A stretch of DNA of 64,000 nt, taken from positions 1 through 64,000 of the forward strand of contig NZ_JACEFB010000001.1 of NCBI RefSeq assembly GCF_013694095.1, read 5' to 3'. This document shows, piece after piece, positions 19,618-28,794 of this stretch. Every line of letters begins with the position of its first letter. Positions within the stretch are counted from its first letter, which is position 1. Under the pieces are notes generated by a model. That model worked only from the letters and a program-made list of their open reading frames with translations, was not told the DNA's origin and did not search any database. This DNA comes from Thermogemmata fonticola (lineage in GTDB: Bacteria > Planctomycetota > Planctomycetia > Gemmatales > Gemmataceae). The translations under genes were made by a program, and so were the position numbers.

Positions 19618-19997
19618 TCAGCCGAGGATCCAATGGTCCGCTGTGTTGATCATGGCCACGAGCATAGGCAATACTTCATCGTCACCGTCGTAAAGAGGGG
19701 CCGCCTGGTCGCGCGTCCCATGGGCACACTGACTGCGAATTCCAGCCAGCCCTGAGTTTCTGCCGCTTCGGCCTCGGCGTCCGACCATTTGCTCCCGAAA
19801 GCGCCTTCATATCGTCGCTTGCGCCCCGCCTCGGCCAGGTTCGCACAGACAGACCTCGACGAACGCCGAATCTGGTCCGGGAGCGAGTACGTCTCCTCCT
19901 TCGGGAAGTTCTTGGACAATTTGAAGATCTGCATCCCCAGATCGGCCGCTTTCTGATAAACCGCCAATGGGCGGGGCGACAGGATCTTTTTTGCCAC
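19618..19997 (-). pseudogene. Four-helix-bundle (S23 intervening-sequence type) protein, frameshifted
   Basis: The first 85 or so residues match the four-helix-bundle/23S rRNA intervening-sequence family: PLAVYQKAADLGMQIF, then SLPDQIRRSSRSVCANLAEA and EAEAAETQGWLEFAV. The frame then changes. The rest of the family pattern (QAAPLYDGDDEVLPMLVAMI) continues in the -1 frame and ends at TGA 19618-19620. One base therefore appears to be missing near 19735-19738. As read, the open frame makes a 115-residue protein with an aberrant tail. The gene is flanked by inverted purine/pyrimidine repeats. A sequencing error cannot be excluded. Confidence 0.75.
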
Positions 19998-20015
19998 CCC
20001 TTCCCCCTCCCCTTA

Positions 20016-20048
20016 TCTCCTTGTCTCCTTGTCTCCCTGTCTCCTTGC
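20016..20048 (-). repeat. GGAGACAAGGAGACAGGG repeat, copy 2 (inverted)
   Basis: Written on the plus strand as TCTCCTTGTCTCCTTGTCTCC. It lies directly between the methylase stop and the four-helix-bundle start, inverted relative to the copy at 19572-19611. Confidence 0.7.
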
Positions 20049-23000
20049 CTATTCACCCTCCTCATCCTCGTTCTCTTCCAGTTGCTCCTCCTCGTCGGCA
20101 GGAAACAGTTCCCCTTGCTGAACGACCGGCGGCGGTTCCTCCTCCTTGGGGGCCGGCAGGTCGTCCCAGAAGAGCAGACGCAGGGCGTCGAGCGTGGCCA
20201 TTTCCGGGCGGAGAAACTTCCCCTGCTTGTCCCGCGTGGCCGGAATGGCCCCCAGCAACGCCTGCACCAGCGCCTTGACCCGGCTGTCGCTCCGCAATCC
20301 CCGCTGCTCGACAAACCGCTGGCAGGCCAGCGAACCGTCCTCGTCGTACACCAGCATCACGGTGTGCACCACGTCGATGAGATGGGAAAAAGTCTCGGCG
20401 TCCGGGTCCACCATCCCCCGTTTCCGCCGCTGGCCAGGCAGGTTCATCACGACGTTGGCCCCCTTCTTGGCCACCAGGCGCTTGTCCCGCACGATGTCGC
20501 GCTCCAGGTCCAGGCCCAACGCCAACGCCAGCTTGCGGGCCTCGTCGGCCGGAAACTCCTGCGCCCGGAAGGCATCCCACGCCATCAAGTACCAATCGGT
20601 TACCGGGTCGAACTGCACCGAACGCCCCAAGAGCAGTCCCTGCTTGCGGAGATTCACGACCTCCTGCCGGGCCAGGTCCAGCGCCTCGCCCGGTTTGAGC
20701 GGCAGCGGTTGGCCAGTCTTGGGATCGGTCTGGCTGGTCAGCACCGGCCAATTCTCGGAGATGATCGCCAGCACCGGGCCGAACGTGCTGATGTACAAAT
20801 CCACCCCGCGGATGCCGGCTTTCTCGAACTCCTCGGCCTTTTCCCGTGCCCGTTGCCGCACCGCACCCTTGAGGTCGTCCCACCAAGCCGGCTCGCTCCT
20901 CTTGGCCCGCTTGCGGCACACCAAGAGGATCGTGCTGGCCGCCGCGTTCTTCTTGGCCTGGTGCAGGCTGTGCTCGCTTTCGGTGTGCACCGGCCAGGAA
21001 GCATCGATCCGAAAGCCCGCCTGGATCAACGCCGTGCCCAGCGTGTCCCAGGCCGCCACCTCCTTGTGCGTGAACATCACGGTTAGCACGCCATCGTCGG
21101 CCAGCACCCGGTGCATCTCCCGGAAACAGGCCATCATCTTGTTCTCGTAGTCCTGCCGGGCCAGTTCCTCTTTTTTCTTGGAAAAAGCGAAGCGGGCCGG
21201 GTTGGCCACCGCCTCCTCGTCCTTGGGCACCACCTCGAAATCGCCCAACAGCTCCGGATGCACTTGGCCCAGCGAGCGCTTCATCCACACATAGAAAAAG
21301 TCGCTCAGCTCGGCATACTGCACGTTGGCGTAATAGGGCGGATCGACGCAGATGAGGTGCACCGAGCCATCGGGAAGATCGGCGAGCGACTGGGCATTGC
21401 CCCGCGTGCAGCGCAGGCGGTGGACCGGCGGCTCCACCTTACCCAGCAGACTCTCTTGCACTGGATAAACCAGCTTCGCAATCCCCTCATACGCATCGAT
21501 CACCTGATCCAATGCCCAAGGTAAAAGGTTGCGCGAAGCGTCGAACTCACCGTGACTCCATTTGAAGGAGAAGTCGTGACGTTCGAAAGTGTTCGCAATC
21601 TTATCCCTTGTACCGTCCCACCTGACTAAGCGCGAGTTGTAGCCCGCACACTTGTCGGCTGCCAGGCCCAGCAGTGTCAGCACTGCCGCTGCCCGCTCCC
21701 TGGTTAGCTCGCGCTGGACCTGTTGCGCGACCGTTTGCAGCTCTTCGAGGATGACCAGGTGGGCGAGCAGTTGCCGCGGGGAAAAGAAGTCGGCCCAGGT
21801 GGGCATGCCGTAATGGATGGGCCGCATGTCCGTGGCGGGATTGGGATACGGTTCCGTGGGGACCAAGCCGGCGGCTTCCCAGTGGGGGCGGCGCTGTTCG
21901 AGTTCCTGGACGGCCCGTTCGTAGGCCGCTTCATCCTCCGGCGTCGGCAGGCGGAAGCTGAAATCGCCAGGGGTTTTGATTCCCACGGCGTAAAGCTGCT
22001 GGCCCATGCGTCCGGCTTGAGCTTCGGCCTTGATATAGTCGCCGTCGATGGCCTCGCCGGTCCAGGGACTGATCGCGGTGCCCCGCCGGATGGTTCCCTG
22101 ATCCGGCTTGGCTTGCTCACAGGCGGCACGCCCCCGGACGATCTCGAAGCGGCAGCGGGCTTCACGTGGATCGGCGATCAGCTTGACGGCTACGGGGTCG
22201 CTCCCCTTGCGCAGCCACCAGTTGGGGGACAGCGGCACCGGCTTGCCCGTCACGGGGCAGGGTACCGTTCGCGCCCAGAGGTAACAGGCGCCGATCGCAT
22301 TGCCAGGTATGTCACTGTAGAAGGGGCGAAGTTTTTTCTGAACCCCTTGGACCCAAAGCGTCCCATATTTGCGAAGGTCTGCCACCAGCGATGGTCCGAA
22401 GCGGGCCGGGTAATCGAGCGTTGCCTTGAGGATGACACTGGCCACGGGATTGAGTTCATTGGCATGAACGGTCAGGCCGAAACGCAGGGCCTCGAAGGGG
22501 ATGGAGCCGCCGCCGGCCATCGGATCGCAGAACGTTATCTCCCGTGTGCCCCAGGTCCACTCCAGAAGCTCATAAAGCGTTTGCAATTGGTCCTCGGTGG
22601 GATTGATGGTAAAGGCCCGCGGATAGGTGTAGGGGTTAGGGATTCTATTCCCGGTGCGCGCCGCCCATTCCAGGAGTCTGCGGCTGGCGACCGGGTCGCC
22701 GTGGATGCCGATGAGCTTCAGGAACCAGGCTTTGTAAGCGTCGAAGGTAGGGAAGAGTTGGCGGAAGCGTTCCGGCCAGTCTGTCTTTGTGTCTGCGTGT
22801 CTCCCTGTCTCCGTGTCTCTCACTCCAGACGAGGCAGAAGCGGGGACCGGAGAAGACAGGGAGAGGGGATAGGCGGGCAGGAGGCTGGCGAGGATGGCCG
22901 CTCGGCAGACGGTCAAGGGCCGCCGCGCCCACCAGACGTGGAGGAAGTACAAGGGCGGCAAGGCTGAGGACGCCCCGCGCTCGCGCAGGCACTCGGCGCC

Positions 23001-23051
23001 GATCTCGGCGATAGGCAGCCATTGTTCGATGAGGACACGCGGGGGCGTCAT
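20049..23051 (-). CDS. DUF1156 adenine-specific DNA methylase
   Basis: A 1,000-residue methyltransferase. The DUF1156 N-terminus is clear: VLIEQWLPIAEIGAEC followed by HVWWARRP near residue 40. SAM-binding motif I (DPMAGGGSIPFEALRFG) is near residue 177 and catalytic motif IV (DPPYYANVQYAELSDFFY) near 572, a DPPY box as in adenine N6 methylases. Later come a FTHKE block and LYISTFGPVLAII, also family features. Start at ATG 23051 has AGGTGA upstream. A polar insert near residues 75-90 (VRDTETGRHADTKTD) is encoded by a GAGACA-type repeat. The tail is very acidic (Glu/Asp). It probably marks host DNA for the neighbouring DUF499 ATPase and helicase. Confidence 0.9.
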   Translation of the reverse strand: MTPPRVLIEQWLPIAEIGAECLRERGASSALPPLYFLHVWWARRPLTVCRAAILASLLPAYPLSLSSPVPASASSGVRDTETGRHADTKTDWPERFRQLFPTFDAYKAWFLKLIGIHGDPVASRRLLEWAARTGNRIPNPYTYPRAFTINPTEDQLQTLYELLEWTWGTREITFCDPMAGGGSIPFEALRFGLTVHANELNPVASVILKATLDYPARFGPSLVADLRKYGTLWVQGVQKKLRPFYSDIPGNAIGACYLWARTVPCPVTGKPVPLSPNWWLRKGSDPVAVKLIADPREARCRFEIVRGRAACEQAKPDQGTIRRGTAISPWTGEAIDGDYIKAEAQAGRMGQQLYAVGIKTPGDFSFRLPTPEDEAAYERAVQELEQRRPHWEAAGLVPTEPYPNPATDMRPIHYGMPTWADFFSPRQLLAHLVILEELQTVAQQVQRELTRERAAAVLTLLGLAADKCAGYNSRLVRWDGTRDKIANTFERHDFSFKWSHGEFDASRNLLPWALDQVIDAYEGIAKLVYPVQESLLGKVEPPVHRLRCTRGNAQSLADLPDGSVHLICVDPPYYANVQYAELSDFFYVWMKRSLGQVHPELLGDFEVVPKDEEAVANPARFAFSKKKEELARQDYENKMMACFREMHRVLADDGVLTVMFTHKEVAAWDTLGTALIQAGFRIDASWPVHTESEHSLHQAKKNAAASTILLVCRKRAKRSEPAWWDDLKGAVRQRAREKAEEFEKAGIRGVDLYISTFGPVLAIISENWPVLTSQTDPKTGQPLPLKPGEALDLARQEVVNLRKQGLLLGRSVQFDPVTDWYLMAWDAFRAQEFPADEARKLALALGLDLERDIVRDKRLVAKKGANVVMNLPGQRRKRGMVDPDAETFSHLIDVVHTVMLVYDEDGSLACQRFVEQRGLRSDSRVKALVQALLGAIPATRDKQGKFLRPEMATLDALRLLFWDDLPAPKEEEPPPVVQQGELFPADEEEQLEENEDEEGE
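22781..22826 (-). repeat. GAGACA-type repeat within the methylase coding sequence
   Basis: On the minus strand it reads as GAGACACGGAGACAGGGAGACAC and so on, of the same kind as the repeats at 19572 and 20016. It stays in frame and encodes RDTETGRHADTK between two conserved parts of the DUF1156 domain. Confidence 0.6.
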
Positions 23052-23165
23052 GGTGTCACCTGCCTTTCTCAGAGTCCGTTGTGGAGTTCCACGAGTCCTG
23101 TGCAGCGGCGGCATGGTGGAGGGATGCAGGGTACGGCGAGGGGGATGGTTTCGGAGCGTGCTGGT

Positions 23166-23609
23166 TCATTCCCGTGCCAGGAGGATGCGGAGGGCTTTTT
23201 GGGCGCGGCGAGCGGCCTGGGAGGCGGCGATCTTGCTGAACCAGTAGTAGGCTTCCTCTTCGGTCATGGCCTGGACGTGTTCGGAGATTTCGAGCATGCG
23301 TGTGACTTTGCGGAGGGGTTTGACGGCGAGGAAGAGCAGTCCCAGGCGAACGCCGAGTTTTTCGTTGAGGGCGAAGGGGGCGCGTCGGCTGTGGCAGAGG
23401 TCGGCGGGGCGGTAGCCCGCTTGTTTGATTGTGGCCAGCACTTGGTCCATGACCGATTGCAGGGGGGTGCCGGAAATCTGGGCCACGAGGCGCCAGGTTC
23501 CGTTTTCGGAGGGACAGCGGCGGCCCGAGGGGGGGCGTTGGAACAGGGCCAAGCCGTAATCGCGGTTGTCGCCGGTGACCACGCGCAATTCAAACGGTGG
23601 GTCGGCCAT
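23166..23609 (-). CDS. Small DUF3780/DUF7680-like defence accessory protein
   Basis: A 147-residue protein. The ATG at 23609 overlaps the upstream DUF499 gene by 20 bases; a longer frame to 23708 would run deep into it. Small proteins of this kind (annotated DUF3780 or DUF7680) sit between DUF499 ATPase and DUF1156 methylase genes in anti-phage loci. The family call rests mainly on size and place, with supporting stretches FELRVVTGDNRDYGLALF and MTEEEAYYWFSKI. Function unknown; it may bridge ATPase and methylase. Confidence 0.6.
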   Translation of the reverse strand: MADPPFELRVVTGDNRDYGLALFQRPPSGRRCPSENGTWRLVAQISGTPLQSVMDQVLATIKQAGYRPADLCHSRRAPFALNEKLGVRLGLLFLAVKPLRKVTRMLEISEHVQAMTEEEAYYWFSKIAASQAARRAQKALRILLARE

Positions 23610-26600
23610 GGTTCGACTCCGCTTGCAGGGGTTCGGCTTCCACCAGGATGCGTCCGATACCGAGGTTGGTGAGAACCTCACGGATGGTATGGAACTGGTC
23701 GCTGGCAACGTCCAGGCCGCCGTCGAAGTCGGCTTTCACCAGCAATCGAACGTTGGCTTTGGTGGCTTCCTGGCTGAGGGCATCCGTGAGGGTTTTGATG
23801 CGTTGGTAACGTGCCCAGGAGCCGGCAAATTCGAGGAAGAACTTTTCGCCGTCGCTGCCGAACTCCAGCACGAGGCGCTGATCGAGGTGGAAGTTAGCTT
23901 TACCCATTTGGGGGATGGCCAGGCCGAGGGCGCGGGCATCGCGGGCGGGGTCTTTGCCCAGGCCTTCGATGCAGATGGCCAGGCGGCGCAAGGAGCGGAC
24001 CTTCTGATCCTCGCACAGGTCCGCGAGTTTTTGGAAGGCCTGGGCCGGGGTTCCTTCGGCGCGGAAGACCTGCTCTGTGCGGCCATGGTCTTGCTGATCG
24101 CAGATACAGGTGGACTGGCCGCAGAGCGGGCAGGGTTCTGTGATGGGTTCATCTCCCTTGATCTTGATGCCGACCCGCTGGGCTTCTTCCGGTTTGTAGA
24201 GGATGGCAGAGTCGCTGATCTCGATTAAGGGAGCGGGGGAGGGGGGGCCATAGCCGACGCCTTCATCCGGGGGGTAGTACACCCACACCCCTTGGCGGAT
24301 GCCGTCGCGGATGGTACGTTTGAGCTGGTTGATGTCGAGGAGCATTTTCAGTCCCAGGCGTTGGGCGAAGGCGCGGCGCAGCTCTTCCGTCGAGAGGGAG
24401 GCCGCATTGGGGGGCCAGGCTTTGGCCTGGACGTATGCGGCGTTGAGCGGCTGGTCATCGGCAGTCAGCACCTTTTCCAGCATTTTGAGCGCTCGCAAGA
24501 CGACTTCGCTTTGGTCCCGTTCGACTTCCCCTTGTTCCTCGGCTTGCAGGAGGTAGTGGGCGAGGTTTCCCGCGCGCTTGGGGGCGTCCGCCGAGGGGTA
24601 GTAGAGGTGGCGGTAGGCTTTGGTGATGGCCACGCGCAGGTCCAATTCGGCCGCTTCGGCCATTTTCTTGAGTTTGTCCTTTTGCTCTTTGGTGAAGTCG
24701 CGCATCCGGTCGAAGTCGTGGAGGATTCTCTGAAGGGCGAGGTAGCGCTGGGCCACTTCGACCATGCGCTCGACCTGGTCCGCATCGGCTACGAGGAAGA
24801 CGAGATTGTTTTTGTAGGTGCGGTACTCCTCCTGGCTTCCTTTGCGTTCGAAGATTTTGAGCACGAGTGGCGGGGGGGTGGCAGCGTGGGGGGAGGACAC
24901 CTGGGCGGCGTCGTAGTGGATCACCACGAGTTTGGGAGCCTGGGCGTCGTCATCGACGTCGGCAGCTTCAGGGGGGAAGAACACCGGCGTGAAGATGCCC
25001 TTTTTCCAGATCTTTCGGATCCGTTCATCCAGCATGGACTTGGCCGTGATTTTGCCGACCAATCCCATTTCATCGTCCACGATTTTGCGGAGAGCCGGTT
25101 CCGTTTTGAAGCGATAGCGATGGCCATCGTAGTCGAAGAACCAGCAGCGGTCGGCCAGGCGCTGGATGGCTTTTTCGATCAGGCCAGGGTCATCGCCGGG
25201 TTGGAGCACGGCCAGGTTCAGATCGGCGGGGTCGACGCCGCTTTGTCCCGTTTGCACGAGGCTATGCAGGAAGACGGTGGCGGCCAGGCGGCGGGCGTAA
25301 GGTGGCTTTCCGGCTTCGATCCACTCGCGGTCGATCTCCTGGGCATGGGCCAGCGTCCCCTGTCGAGGGCTGGCGATGTCGGCCTCGATGACCTGTTTGT
25401 ATTGCGGGCGGTCGAGGCGGCTGGTCAAATCGTTGGCCACCTGATCATCCGCCAAATCCAGATGGTGAGGACAGATCAGGTAGCAGTCGGCGGGTTTTTG
25501 CTCCCACAATTTGCGGACCGTTTGCGCCAGGAGACGCAGCACCCCGCGTGTACGCTGGAAGTTGGGAATCGTGGAGGTCTTGCGATTGAGGGTGGTCAAC
25601 AGTTCGGGGTGGAAGGGGTAGTCCTGGACCATTTCGGCTTGGTACTCGGCGCGGACTGCCCGCTGGGGCAAGTTCACCCCTTTGTCGATCTGTCGGACGT
25701 AGAAGTCGGCATATTGTTTGGCTGCGTCCTCGGCAGCGCGGCGGTCCACCCGTGCAAAGAGTCGGTGCGTGACGATGGCGCTGATTTCGTTCTCCGCCGA
25801 GGGGGTGAGGACGTGCTCCTGGCGTGCTGAGACGCTGCGGGCCTCGGCCAGTTCCGCTCGCAGGTCGTCGGACTCTTTTCCGAAGGCATCGGCTGAGTCG
25901 GCCAGCGTGTAGACGAAGACGGTGCGCTGGCTTTCCGAGGCGAACTTGATCAGGGACATCAGAAAAGCCACCGTTTGCTCGGCCAAATGGGACTCTCCCG
26001 CTTGGTATTTCGCACCGCGGGCCACACGCAGGTAGTAGGCGATCTCGTCGATCATGAGCAAGGCGGGCTGATCGCCGATGAGCTTCTCCCACACCTGGGT
26101 GCCGGGGGCAACACGTTGTTCATCGCTTTTGCGGACCAGCTCGTACCCCGGCTTGCCGCCAAGCTGGTAAGCTAGCTCGCCCCAAAGCGTAAAGGTGCGG
26201 ACATCCCCGTGATCGACGCCATCGGCTACGTCTAAATCCGGCCCGACGACGCCGGCGATCTTCACGGTCCCTGGTCTAGGCAGGAGCCTTTCGGCGACGA
26301 AATTGTCCACCCATTTCGGATCAACACCGCCCCGAGCCAAGTGGTACAGCCCGATCAGGTTGTGGGTTTTGCCGCCCCCGAAGCTTGTCTCTAAGCGGAT
26401 CACGGCAGCACTGGTGGGGCTGACGCCGCTGAGCCTGCCGAGACCTTCGGCTAGGAGAGATTTCAAGCCGCTGGTCGGGTAGGTGTTCGCAAAGAAAGTG
26501 CGGGGGTCGCCGTAAACGTGGTCAGCACTGCCCCGGAGCACCTTGGTCAGAGAGGCAGCGAATTGCTGCTCCCGAAGTGTCCCCCGCAGGACTTCGTCGC

Positions 26601-26631
26601 GTGGTTGACAGGTCTCGAAAATGGTCTTCAT
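23590..26631 (-). CDS. DUF499 P-loop ATPase
   Basis: A 1,013-residue DUF499 protein. The start MKTIFETCQPRDEVLRGTLR is the typical family N-terminus and fixes ATG 26631, preceded by a weak GCGAGG. Walker A is RLETSFGGGKTHN near residue 85, and a Walker B (LLMIDEIAYYL) is near 192. A Cys-rich knuckle CPLCGQSTCIC near 835 could bind zinc. It is the first gene of the island and overlaps the small accessory gene, with the methylase about 115 bases further on. DUF499 ATPases are consistently linked to DUF1156 methylases in phage-defence loci; a motor or regulatory ATPase is likely. Confidence 0.9.
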   Translation of the reverse strand: MKTIFETCQPRDEVLRGTLREQQFAASLTKVLRGSADHVYGDPRTFFANTYPTSGLKSLLAEGLGRLSGVSPTSAAVIRLETSFGGGKTHNLIGLYHLARGGVDPKWVDNFVAERLLPRPGTVKIAGVVGPDLDVADGVDHGDVRTFTLWGELAYQLGGKPGYELVRKSDEQRVAPGTQVWEKLIGDQPALLMIDEIAYYLRVARGAKYQAGESHLAEQTVAFLMSLIKFASESQRTVFVYTLADSADAFGKESDDLRAELAEARSVSARQEHVLTPSAENEISAIVTHRLFARVDRRAAEDAAKQYADFYVRQIDKGVNLPQRAVRAEYQAEMVQDYPFHPELLTTLNRKTSTIPNFQRTRGVLRLLAQTVRKLWEQKPADCYLICPHHLDLADDQVANDLTSRLDRPQYKQVIEADIASPRQGTLAHAQEIDREWIEAGKPPYARRLAATVFLHSLVQTGQSGVDPADLNLAVLQPGDDPGLIEKAIQRLADRCWFFDYDGHRYRFKTEPALRKIVDDEMGLVGKITAKSMLDERIRKIWKKGIFTPVFFPPEAADVDDDAQAPKLVVIHYDAAQVSSPHAATPPPLVLKIFERKGSQEEYRTYKNNLVFLVADADQVERMVEVAQRYLALQRILHDFDRMRDFTKEQKDKLKKMAEAAELDLRVAITKAYRHLYYPSADAPKRAGNLAHYLLQAEEQGEVERDQSEVVLRALKMLEKVLTADDQPLNAAYVQAKAWPPNAASLSTEELRRAFAQRLGLKMLLDINQLKRTIRDGIRQGVWVYYPPDEGVGYGPPSPAPLIEISDSAILYKPEEAQRVGIKIKGDEPITEPCPLCGQSTCICDQQDHGRTEQVFRAEGTPAQAFQKLADLCEDQKVRSLRRLAICIEGLGKDPARDARALGLAIPQMGKANFHLDQRLVLEFGSDGEKFFLEFAGSWARYQRIKTLTDALSQEATKANVRLLVKADFDGGLDVASDQFHTIREVLTNLGIGRILVEAEPLQAESNHGRPTV

Positions 26632-27172
26632 GCTCGGCCTCGCTATCACCGCTGTTGCCAGCTCGGCTTCCTCTCGAACCGTTCCGCCAGGCGGTTGCAT
26701 CCTTCCGCTAAAGCAGCGGTCATGATTTTGCGTGCTTGAGGTATTCGACTAGCAGGTGTTCCTCTGGATTTTATCAGCTCCCAGGGACGGTCAGAAGTCG
26801 TGCCATATCCATAGTCCCTTCTCCTCCCCGGGAGATGGGGTTACGCGCCGATCCCTGCGGCTTGCTTCCTGTGACGCTCCTCCCCTTGGTTTCACTCGAT
26901 AGTTTAATGTCCAATAACTCATTGTCTCCGGAAACTGTATTGCAGCCAGTCTAAAATCACTCATTTAGATTGATTTGCAATTATCAGATACTAGTAAGAA
27001 CGATGTGGCAGGAGGTCGCCTCGTGTCGTCCGGGGCGTCCCTTGGTCTTGGCGCAAGGGCTAGGGCGGCGGGCGAGTCATTGTCGCCGCGGTCTGGGTGC
27101 GGTTGGGCATGACAGGGCGGAGGTGGAGAAAACCTAAGCGTTGGCACGGGCATGAGGAGTTGTGGTTGACAG
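26632..27172. other. Intergenic, no gene recognised
   Basis: This is the upstream edge of the defence island. It should hold the promoter of the DUF499 operon on the minus strand, but I cannot pick boxes with confidence. Short frames here resemble nothing. Base composition becomes more AT-rich near 26880-27000. Confidence 0.35.
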
Positions 27173-27724
27173 TCAGTGTTGGCTTTCCAGTTCCTTCAGC
27201 AGCTTTTGGAAGTCTGGGCGTTGGCGCAGCGGGGCGAGGTCGGAGTCTTGCTTCATGTGGGCGGCGTCCTTGAACCCCTTGGCCACGGCCTCCCGCAGCA
27301 GCTTCATCGCCGCGTCGCCGTAGAACTGGACGACGGCTTTGCGTTTGTCGGCATCGAGCTGCTCGTGCTTCTCGACGATGGGGATGCACAGGGCCAGGGC
27401 GCAGGCGGCGTCGTAGGCGTCGGCAGCTCCGTCCCAGCCCAGGTCGCGGGCGGTCTGGGCGGTTTGCACCGCGGCGGCCGGGTCGAGCAGCCCGGCGTGG
27501 GCCTGCACTAACGCAAGCAGGTTGTTGCGGTAGAACTGCCGGTAGGTGGGATGCCGAGGGTTGGCCTTGAGGGCGGCCAGGTGGTGCGGCCGGGCCTTTT
27601 CCAGGCACTCCTTGGCCGTGGCGAAGTTGCGCCGCAGGTTGCACAGGTTGGCCAGGTTGCCGAGAGTAGCAGCCAGGTCGTTCCGCAGGTCCGGCTGATT
27701 GGGAAACTCAGCGGCCAGTTCCAC
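27173..27724 (-). pseudogene. C-terminal remnant of a TPR protein kinase
   Basis: A 183-residue frame made of helical repeats such as AAEFPNQPDLRNDLAATLGNL, closely like the TPR tail of planctomycetal Ser/Thr kinases (compare the kinase at the right end of this window). It ends with RQRPDFQKLLKELE, a typical terminus of such proteins. There is no kinase domain or membrane segment, and the frame begins abruptly in the middle of a repeat. Most likely the 3' remnant of a larger gene cut near 27730. Confidence 0.6.
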
Positions 27725-27873
27725 TTGGTTGGCTTCGAAATTGTAACGACTTCTTGGGGGTGTCGTTGGACGGAAAAAGCTACGACTTTCGCCTGACTGA
27801 AATCGCAGGTAAAATGTTGGATGCTGCTTGTCTGAGGGACAAACGCTGCCGACAGAGCGAGGGAGATCAACTT

Positions 27874-28470
27874 ATGTCTTACGATTTACACGAGAGAGAA
27901 GTTCAGCCAGCGCCAGCTTGGTGGACAACCTGGCTTGCTTTCGCATCGCGACTCCTCCTTTGGCTCATAAGTGGCGAGTTCAAGGGCTGGCTGCTCTCTG
28001 GTTTCCTCGTCGGCTTTGGTCTCTGGGAATTGGCCAAACAAGAGCTGAGCATCTTGTGCTGGAAGAAGACTCAGGGGATCGTCATCGAATCTCGCACCGA
28101 ATGGATCGAGCAGAAAGGGGGAATCCCCGGTGCTCCCCTTACCGTGCACATCCGCTACCGCTACTGGGTTGCCGGTCAGCCGTATGAGGCGACACGGATT
28201 ACGACCGGGGAACCCAAAACGTTCTATTGGGTTCAGGAAGCTGCCGCTTTCCGCAAGCAGTTCCCACCGGGTGCTCCCGTCATGGTCCTGTATGCTCCGT
28301 ATGATCCATCGCAGGCGACCCTGTTCGCGGAACGCAGCTCTGGTCCGTGGATCTTGTTAGGATTTGGAATTCCCATTTTGCTCTTAACGCTGCGGCTACG
28401 TTGGCAACGGCATCGCCAAGGTGAGGAACCGACTCCTGACCTTCACGTCCCACTCCATATTGGCTTGTGA
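27874..28470 (+). CDS. DUF3592 membrane protein
   Basis: A 198-residue protein starting at ATG 27874 with GGGAGA about 8 bases upstream. It has a transmembrane segment near residues 30-50 (WLLSGFLVGFGLW), a soluble DUF3592-type beta domain (HIRYRYWVAGQPYEATRI, then YAPYDPSQATL) and a second membrane segment near 155-170 (WILLGFGIPILLL). DUF3592 proteins are small membrane proteins of unknown function, often found near toxins and in accessory regions. Confidence 0.75.
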   Translation: MSYDLHEREVQPAPAWWTTWLAFASRLLLWLISGEFKGWLLSGFLVGFGLWELAKQELSILCWKKTQGIVIESRTEWIEQKGGIPGAPLTVHIRYRYWVAGQPYEATRITTGEPKTFYWVQEAAAFRKQFPPGAPVMVLYAPYDPSQATLFAERSSGPWILLGFGIPILLLTLRLRWQRHRQGEEPTPDLHVPLHIGL

Positions 28471-28794
28471 CTTGGGGTGGTCACACGTTTTGAGATCGAC
28501 GAGACCTTTGGCAGAGTTGAACTAGTCGAGCCGGGCTTAGTAGGGAATGCCGTGGTAGTCACGACGAATGACGTCCTCCGGTACGCCTGCGGGGAGCAAG
28601 CGGGTATAATCCTGATGGATGTAGATAGGGCCCAGGTCGGCCACCGGGGGTCTGATCGTCGTTGGCGCCTCGAAATTGAAGCCGGTCGTACACTGGGCGC
28701 CGGCAGGTGTTATATTTATGTAAGGAGTTCGTTTCTCGCTGAAGTCCTGCCGGTTGCTGAGCGGGTTGCTCGTCACTCTTCTGGGGAAGCTCGC

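Noticed and set aside
24292-25830. Open frame of 512 codons on the plus strand opposite the DUF499 gene
   Set aside because: It is antisense to a clear DUF499 ATPase; its composition is that of a shadow frame in GC-rich DNA. The same holds for plus-strand frames opposite the methylase (21723-22967) and the RHS genes (43937-45112, 47552-48634).
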